Below the pieces are notes generated by a model, which saw nothing but the letters and a program-made list of their open reading frames with translations, had not been told where the DNA came from and did not search any database. The position numbers and the translations under genes are program-made. From Neoactinobaculum massilliense (GTDB lineage Bacteria > Actinomycetota > Actinomycetes > Actinomycetales > Actinomycetaceae), in NCBI RefSeq assembly GCF_900604955.1, contig NZ_UWPE01000001.1, positions 1,054,001 through 1,118,000 on the forward strand: a stretch of 64,000 bases of DNA. Reading direction: 5' to 3'. Shown here one piece after another: positions 57,967-64,000 of the stretch (position 1 is its first letter; each line of letters opens with the position of its first letter).

Positions 57967-58038
57967 GGCTGGTTCACTTTCTGCAGGCGTCTACCGGCAC
58001 TGCCGGCTCACCCACCGCACCGACCACCATGACCGGTG

Positions 58039-60468
<2,430 letters not shown>

Positions 60469-60556
60469 CTAGGCGCCCCACCGACGTCGTCCCGGACGCG
60501 GCCCGCGGGACAATGACCCGCCGCGAGCGCCACCTCTATCGATCTACGCTGGGGAC

Positions 60557-61243
60557 ATGTGTGGTAGATACGCGTCCTACATGGCGCCCGACGAGGTGCA
60601 GCTTCAGTTTGACCTGGAGCGCATCGACGAACAGACCGAACGCTTCGTCAGCTACAACGTGGCGCCCTCGACGGACATCCCCGTGATTGTGCAGCGGCCG
60701 GACACCGGCCGGCGGGAAATGCTCATGGCGCGGTGGGGGCTGGTGCCGCGCTGGGCAAAGGACCTCTCCGGCCCGCTCATGTTCAATGCGCGGCTCGAAT
60801 CGGTGGCCGAAAAACGCGCCTTCGCACCCTCGCTTGCCACGCGACGCTGTATTGTGCCCATGAGCGGCTATTTCGAATGGCAAGCTGGCGGTGGGCCAAA
60901 CGGTAGCAAACAGCCATATTTTATTTTTGACGCTTCCCAGCCCGTCACCGCGATGGCGGGGCTCTACAGCTGGTGGCATCAGGAGGACGGCACCTGGCTG
61001 CTCTCCGCCACCATTATTACGCGTGCGGCCACCGCGGAGATGGCGGCAATTCATTCGCGTGAGCCCGCCCTCCTCCGCCCAGAGGAATATGCGGCGTGGT
61101 TGGACCCGGCGCAGAAGGATCCACTCGCCGCCCTGGCGCTGCTTCAGCGTGAACCGCCAACATACACGTACTTCCCGGTGGGCAACCAGGTGGGCAACGT
61201 GGCAAATAACAGCGCGGCGAACGTGGAGAAAATCATTCGGTAG
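60557..61243 (+). CDS. yedK: SRAP-family abasic site protection protein
   Basis: A 228-residue YedK/HMCES homologue that crosslinks to abasic sites in single-stranded DNA. Cys2 becomes the N-terminal nucleophile (MCGRYASY). Also present: the Asn of SYNVAPST, RWGLVPRWA, FNARLESVAEKRAF, the Glu of SGYFEW and the His of AAIHSREP. The usual HDRMP ends as HSREP here. Length normal. Divergent from ligA by about 160 bp, a fitting DNA-repair neighbourhood. Confidence 0.9.
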   Translation: MCGRYASYMAPDEVQLQFDLERIDEQTERFVSYNVAPSTDIPVIVQRPDTGRREMLMARWGLVPRWAKDLSGPLMFNARLESVAEKRAFAPSLATRRCIVPMSGYFEWQAGGGPNGSKQPYFIFDASQPVTAMAGLYSWWHQEDGTWLLSATIITRAATAEMAAIHSREPALLRPEEYAAWLDPAQKDPLAALALLQREPPTYTYFPVGNQVGNVANNSAANVEKIIR

Positions 61244-61372
61244 CGATCACGCCGTCCGCCTTCGCGCTCACTGCCACACGTATTTTCCACGTTCGTGAAA
61301 ATCCGTTCCCTTTCGTCCCGCCCACTCCGCCGTCTCCTCGCTACACATCTGACCACTGGCACACGGCGAAGA

Positions 61373-61388
61373 AAATTCACATGAATTT
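61373..61388. promoter_or_regulatory. Palindrome upstream of whiB1
   Basis: AAATTCA-CA-TGAATTT, a perfect 7-bp dyad about 80 bp before the whiB start. A weaker dyad TTTTCCACG/CGTGAAAA lies at 61283-61301. These may be operators; no consensus is assigned. The 226-bp intergenic region otherwise shows nothing recognisable. Confidence 0.4.
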
Positions 61389-61469
61389 CTCTTTACCTAC
61401 TACCTGACGACTGCGAGCATTAGGGCGTTCGCGCGGGAATTCTTCCGCCGGCAAACACTGGAGGATTAT

Positions 61470-61727
61470 ATGGATTGGCGCCGCCGGGCATCCTGCCTGA
61501 ACGAGGATCCCGAACTATTCTTTCCGGTGGGTTCCACCGGCCAGGCGGCTCATCAAATTGAGCACGCCAAATCTATCTGCGCCGCCTGCCCCGTCATGTC
61601 CAACTGCCTCGCCTACGCGCTGGAAACCGGTCAGGAGGCCGGCATCTGGGGTGGCATGTCCGAGGAGGAGCGCCGCTCCACCCGACGCCGTAATGCACGC
61701 AGGCGCCGCGCGAATGCCGCCCTGTAG
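61470..61727 (+). CDS. whiB1: WhiB1-like iron-sulphur transcription factor
   Basis: 85 residues binding a [4Fe-4S] cluster through Cys9, Cys37, Cys40 and Cys46 (CxxC plus two). The turn motif AGIWGGMSEEER is followed by the basic RRRNARRRRAN tail that contacts DNA. WhiB1 senses nitric oxide in mycobacteria and binds the sigma factor. The start MDWRRRASC is family-typical, with GGAGG 6 bases before it. In Mycobacterium tuberculosis whiB1 lies next to the PdtaS gene, the same arrangement as here. Confidence 0.9.
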   Translation: MDWRRRASCLNEDPELFFPVGSTGQAAHQIEHAKSICAACPVMSNCLAYALETGQEAGIWGGMSEEERRSTRRRNARRRRANAAL

Positions 61728-61748
61728 AAGTTCCGTAGGCCGGCCCCG

Positions 61749-63191
61749 CTAATCCCGCCTACTGGCCTTCGCCAAATCCACGTCCACATGCACGCGGGTG
61801 CCCCCGCCTTCGGCGTCGTCCCACGAAATACTGCCGGAGAGTTCCCCCTCCACCATGGTGCGCACAATCTTGGTGCCCAGGCCGCGTGACGTTTTCCCGC
61901 CCAACCCCACACCGTTGTCCGTCACATCCACGATGAGGTGATTACCGTCGCGCCGCGGCTCCACAAGGATGGTGCCACCCTCCGGTAGCCCATGCTCCAC
62001 CGCATTGGAGACCAACTCGTTGAACACGATTGCCAGGGGCGTGGCCACATCCGCATTAATAACGCCGAAGGAGCCTTCCACGTGGGAAACCACCGGCACG
62101 CCAACGGAGGCAATATCCGATGCCATGTTGAGAAGCGGATTAAAAATGTCATCAAAATTCACCCGGTCCTCCACGGACTGGGACAGAATCTGATGAACCA
62201 GACCGATGGCCGCCACACGCGATTGCGCCTGATGAAGCGCATCCATGGTGGCGGGATCGGTGGCGCGGCGGGACTGCATATTGAGGAGCGCAGAAACAGT
62301 CTGCAAATTATTCTTCACGCGATGGTTGATCTCCCGGATGGTGGCATCCTTGGTGACCAGCTCCTGCTCCCGCCGGCGTACCTCCGTCACGTCCCGAGAC
62401 AGCAGCACTCCCCCGGCGGGCTCACCCTCAACGGTCAGCGGGATAGAACGTAGTGACACGGTGGCCCCGCGTACCTCCAGCTCGGTGAGCATGGGCGCCC
62501 GGGCGGCTAGCACCAGCGGCAGGTTCTCATCAATGCTGGCGTGCTCCGGCAGCGCCTCCGTCACCTGCTCGCTGAGTAGCGTGCCCTCAATCCCCGCTTT
62601 GACACCCAGACGATTGAAATTTGAGATGGCGTTCGGTGACGAGAACACGATCGCACCGTCCGTATCCAGGTGCGTGAAACCGTCCGTCACGCGCGGGGTG
62701 CCGTGACGCAGGCCCGAGGGCGTGTCCTCAATGGGGAATTCTCCGCGTGCCACCATATCCAGCATCTGCTGCGGCACCCGAATGTAGGAAGGATGGTGGC
62801 CGTCGCTGTGGAACTTTGTGCGTTCGTTGCGCACCACCGCGAGCACGGCGATAGGCCTGCCCTCGTGCACCACCGGATGGCCCTCATACACCAGGCCGTT
62901 GAGCTCAATGGATTCGCCGGCGGGTGCCAAATCTGGGAGGTGGAAGGGCGCCACAATCTTGGGTGCCAGATTCATACCCACCACGTCATTATCAAACGAG
63001 GTGGAGGCCGTCGCCGGACGGGCCGACGCCACAATGACAAACCTCCCGGAAGGCTGCTCCACCATGAGCACCAGGTCCGCAAACTCCAGATCCGCGATGG
63101 GCTGCCAATCCGCCACTAGGAGGTGAAGCCATTCGCGATCCGACGGACTAAGGGTAGGAATCCGTCCCAGGATGTTGGTCAAACTAGGCAT
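61749..63191 (-). CDS. pdtaS: PdtaS-type sensor histidine kinase
   Basis: A 480-residue cytoplasmic HWE/HisKA_2 kinase. The N-terminal GAF-like domain (about residues 1-135), a PAS domain (about 150-280) and a kinase core follow in order. The phosphorylated His is in TIREINHRVKNNLQTVSALL. The ATPase has FNELVSNAVEHG (N box), VTDNGVGL and SRGLGTKIV. In mycobacteria PdtaS phosphorylates the antiterminator-type regulator PdtaR. No pdtaR gene is in the window. ATG 63191 (MPSLTNILG) is chosen over an ATG 20 codons upstream. Convergent with whiB1. Confidence 0.88.
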   Translation of the reverse strand: MPSLTNILGRIPTLSPSDREWLHLLVADWQPIADLEFADLVLMVEQPSGRFVIVASARPATASTSFDNDVVGMNLAPKIVAPFHLPDLAPAGESIELNGLVYEGHPVVHEGRPIAVLAVVRNERTKFHSDGHHPSYIRVPQQMLDMVARGEFPIEDTPSGLRHGTPRVTDGFTHLDTDGAIVFSSPNAISNFNRLGVKAGIEGTLLSEQVTEALPEHASIDENLPLVLAARAPMLTELEVRGATVSLRSIPLTVEGEPAGGVLLSRDVTEVRRREQELVTKDATIREINHRVKNNLQTVSALLNMQSRRATDPATMDALHQAQSRVAAIGLVHQILSQSVEDRVNFDDIFNPLLNMASDIASVGVPVVSHVEGSFGVINADVATPLAIVFNELVSNAVEHGLPEGGTILVEPRRDGNHLIVDVTDNGVGLGGKTSRGLGTKIVRTMVEGELSGSISWDDAEGGGTRVHVDVDLAKASRRD

Positions 63192-63335
63192 GGTTCGATA
63201 GTACGCGGAATTGGCGCCTCCCCTCGCCCGTCCGAGCCTTGCCGGCACCATCGTCCCGCGCCACTACCTGCCCGCACGCCGCTTTCGCCCGTACACTCAG
63301 AGAAGGGCCGCCCGGCCCAGCCGAAGGGAGTTTCC

Positions 63336-63794
63336 ATGGAAATACGTCACGAGTACACGGTGAATGTGCCGCGGGATACGGTGATCGCCACCCTTATGTC
63401 GCGCAAGCTTATGGCCGCACGGCTGGCTAAGGGAGGCGTCAAGGAATTCGAATTCAGCGGTGACGAATCTAATGCTCTCACGCGGGCCAAGGTACCCACG
63501 AATGTACTCCCCGCCGCCATCCGGAAGCTGGTCCCCTCGGGCGCCAGCGCCACGGTCAATCTCACCAAGCATGCCAACACGGTCACTTACAAAGCCACGG
63601 CGACGGGCGTACCGGCCACCCTCACGGTTAGTTTCGCGGTAACCGGCGACGCCGTTGCGCACGTGTCCGCCCTCGGGTCACTCAATATTCACGTCCCGCT
63701 GGTGGGACGCGCATTAGAGAAGAAGGCGAGCACGTACGTGGATACGATTCTTGATCGCGACGCCGCACTGGTCACCGAGGTAGCCAGCCGGTAG
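63336..63794 (+). CDS. DUF2505-type actinobacterial protein
   Basis: 152 residues with the START/SRPBCC-like pattern of the actinobacterial DUF2505 family: MEIRHEYTVNVPRDTVIATL at the start, then FEFSGDES and a C-terminal helix PLVGRALEKKASTYVDTIL. Its role is unknown; related folds bind lipids. GAAGGGAG lies 6 bases before ATG 63336; an upstream frame from 63123 crosses the pdtaS promoter and is rejected. Confidence 0.75.
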   Translation: MEIRHEYTVNVPRDTVIATLMSRKLMAARLAKGGVKEFEFSGDESNALTRAKVPTNVLPAAIRKLVPSGASATVNLTKHANTVTYKATATGVPATLTVSFAVTGDAVAHVSALGSLNIHVPLVGRALEKKASTYVDTILDRDAALVTEVASR

Positions 63795-63811
63795 CCCGCA
63801 GCCGCCCGCCG

Positions 63812-64000
63812 CTAATCGTTGCGGCGGCGCTGCAGGCGTGCCACCCGGCGTCGCAGGGGGTTCGAGGCCCACAGCGCCAGCATGGTAAGTACCAGACCAA
63901 TGGCCAAAATGATGATTGGTTCCTGCGGCGTTGGGTGCAACTGCTCAAATGTATCCGCCGCTGCCCTGTAGGAGGGGTAACCACCCGCGAATCCCAGGCC
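63812..64000 (-). CDS. Membrane protein, C-terminal part (N-terminus beyond right edge)
   Basis: 63 codons are visible, ending ...RVARLQRRRND and a TAG stop. One hydrophobic segment (PIIILAIGLVLTMLALWA) precedes a basic tail, so the C-terminus is probably cytoplasmic. The rest lies outside the window; no family recognised. Confidence 0.6.
   Translation of the reverse strand, partial: GLGFAGGYPSYRAAADTFEQLHPTPQEPIIILAIGLVLTMLALWASNPLRRRVARLQRRRND

Overview
The window comes from a high-GC Gram-positive actinobacterium. The evidence is a WhiB1-like protein next to a PdtaS-type histidine kinase, an actinobacterial oligoribonuclease, a Ski2-like helicase with a DUF3516-type tail, and an HspR/HAIR-like site before a small heat-shock gene. 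A full mevalonate operon, two D-lactate dehydrogenase-like genes and the general gene repertoire fit a host-associated Actinomycetales lineage (Actinomyces/Trueperella/Arcanobacterium-like). That placement is inference; the sequence alone does not give a species.

Layout. 1-2.1 kb: a dynamin-like GTPase cut by the left edge, tRNA-Arg and orn. 2.1-7.6 kb: a five-gene mevalonate operon on the minus strand (mevalonate kinase, diphosphomevalonate decarboxylase, phosphomevalonate kinase, HMG-CoA reductase, HMG-CoA synthase). 7.7-14.7 kb: tRNA-His, an ATP-grasp ligase, hsp20, an excisionase-type HTH protein, tRNA-Lys, the helicase and a YggS protein. 14.8-20.4 kb: a peptide ABC transporter operon. 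20.4-24.1 kb: ribokinase, ilvE and a thiolase that could supply acetoacetyl-CoA to the mevalonate route. 24.3-29.1 kb: brnQ followed by an ilvB-like, ilvN, ilvC-like operon. 29.2-34.7 kb: one rRNA operon (16S-23S-5S, minus strand) with a strongly strand-skewed leader. 34.7-44.9 kb: a type I-E CRISPR-Cas locus. 45.0-49.8 kb: an Aca2/YdiL-like regulator, an MFS exporter, a small membrane protein, an SDR and a deoxynucleoside kinase. 49.9-53.2 kb: gatCAB. 53.3-64 kb: a cardiolipin synthase-like protein, a D-LDH/PfoR-like/D-LDH cassette, ligA, a SRAP protein, whiB1, pdtaS, a DUF2505-type protein and a membrane protein cut by the right edge.

Three things stand out. First, in the brnQ-ilv operon the acetolactate synthase large subunit and the ketol-acid reductoisomerase have lost most active-site residues while remaining open and co-transcribed with a normal-looking ilvN and a branched-chain amino acid importer. 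This looks like retained pseudo-enzymes or a new function. Second, the leader-proximal CRISPR spacer matches the leader of the rRNA operon in the same window over 35 bases without a mismatch. That is a self-targeting spacer of abnormal length, with an AAG motif captured inside it. Third, the gene just beyond the array encodes a protein resembling Aca2/YdiL-type regulators, which repress anti-CRISPR operons in other systems. Its start region is triplicated as three 30-bp units, each carrying its own Shine-Dalgarno-like and start-like bases.

The cas genes form two divergent units: cse1-cse2-cas7e-cas5e on the minus strand and cas6e-cas3-cas1-cas2-array on the plus strand, sharing a 70-bp intergenic region. 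All expected type I-E genes are present and intact by motif, so the system looks functional.
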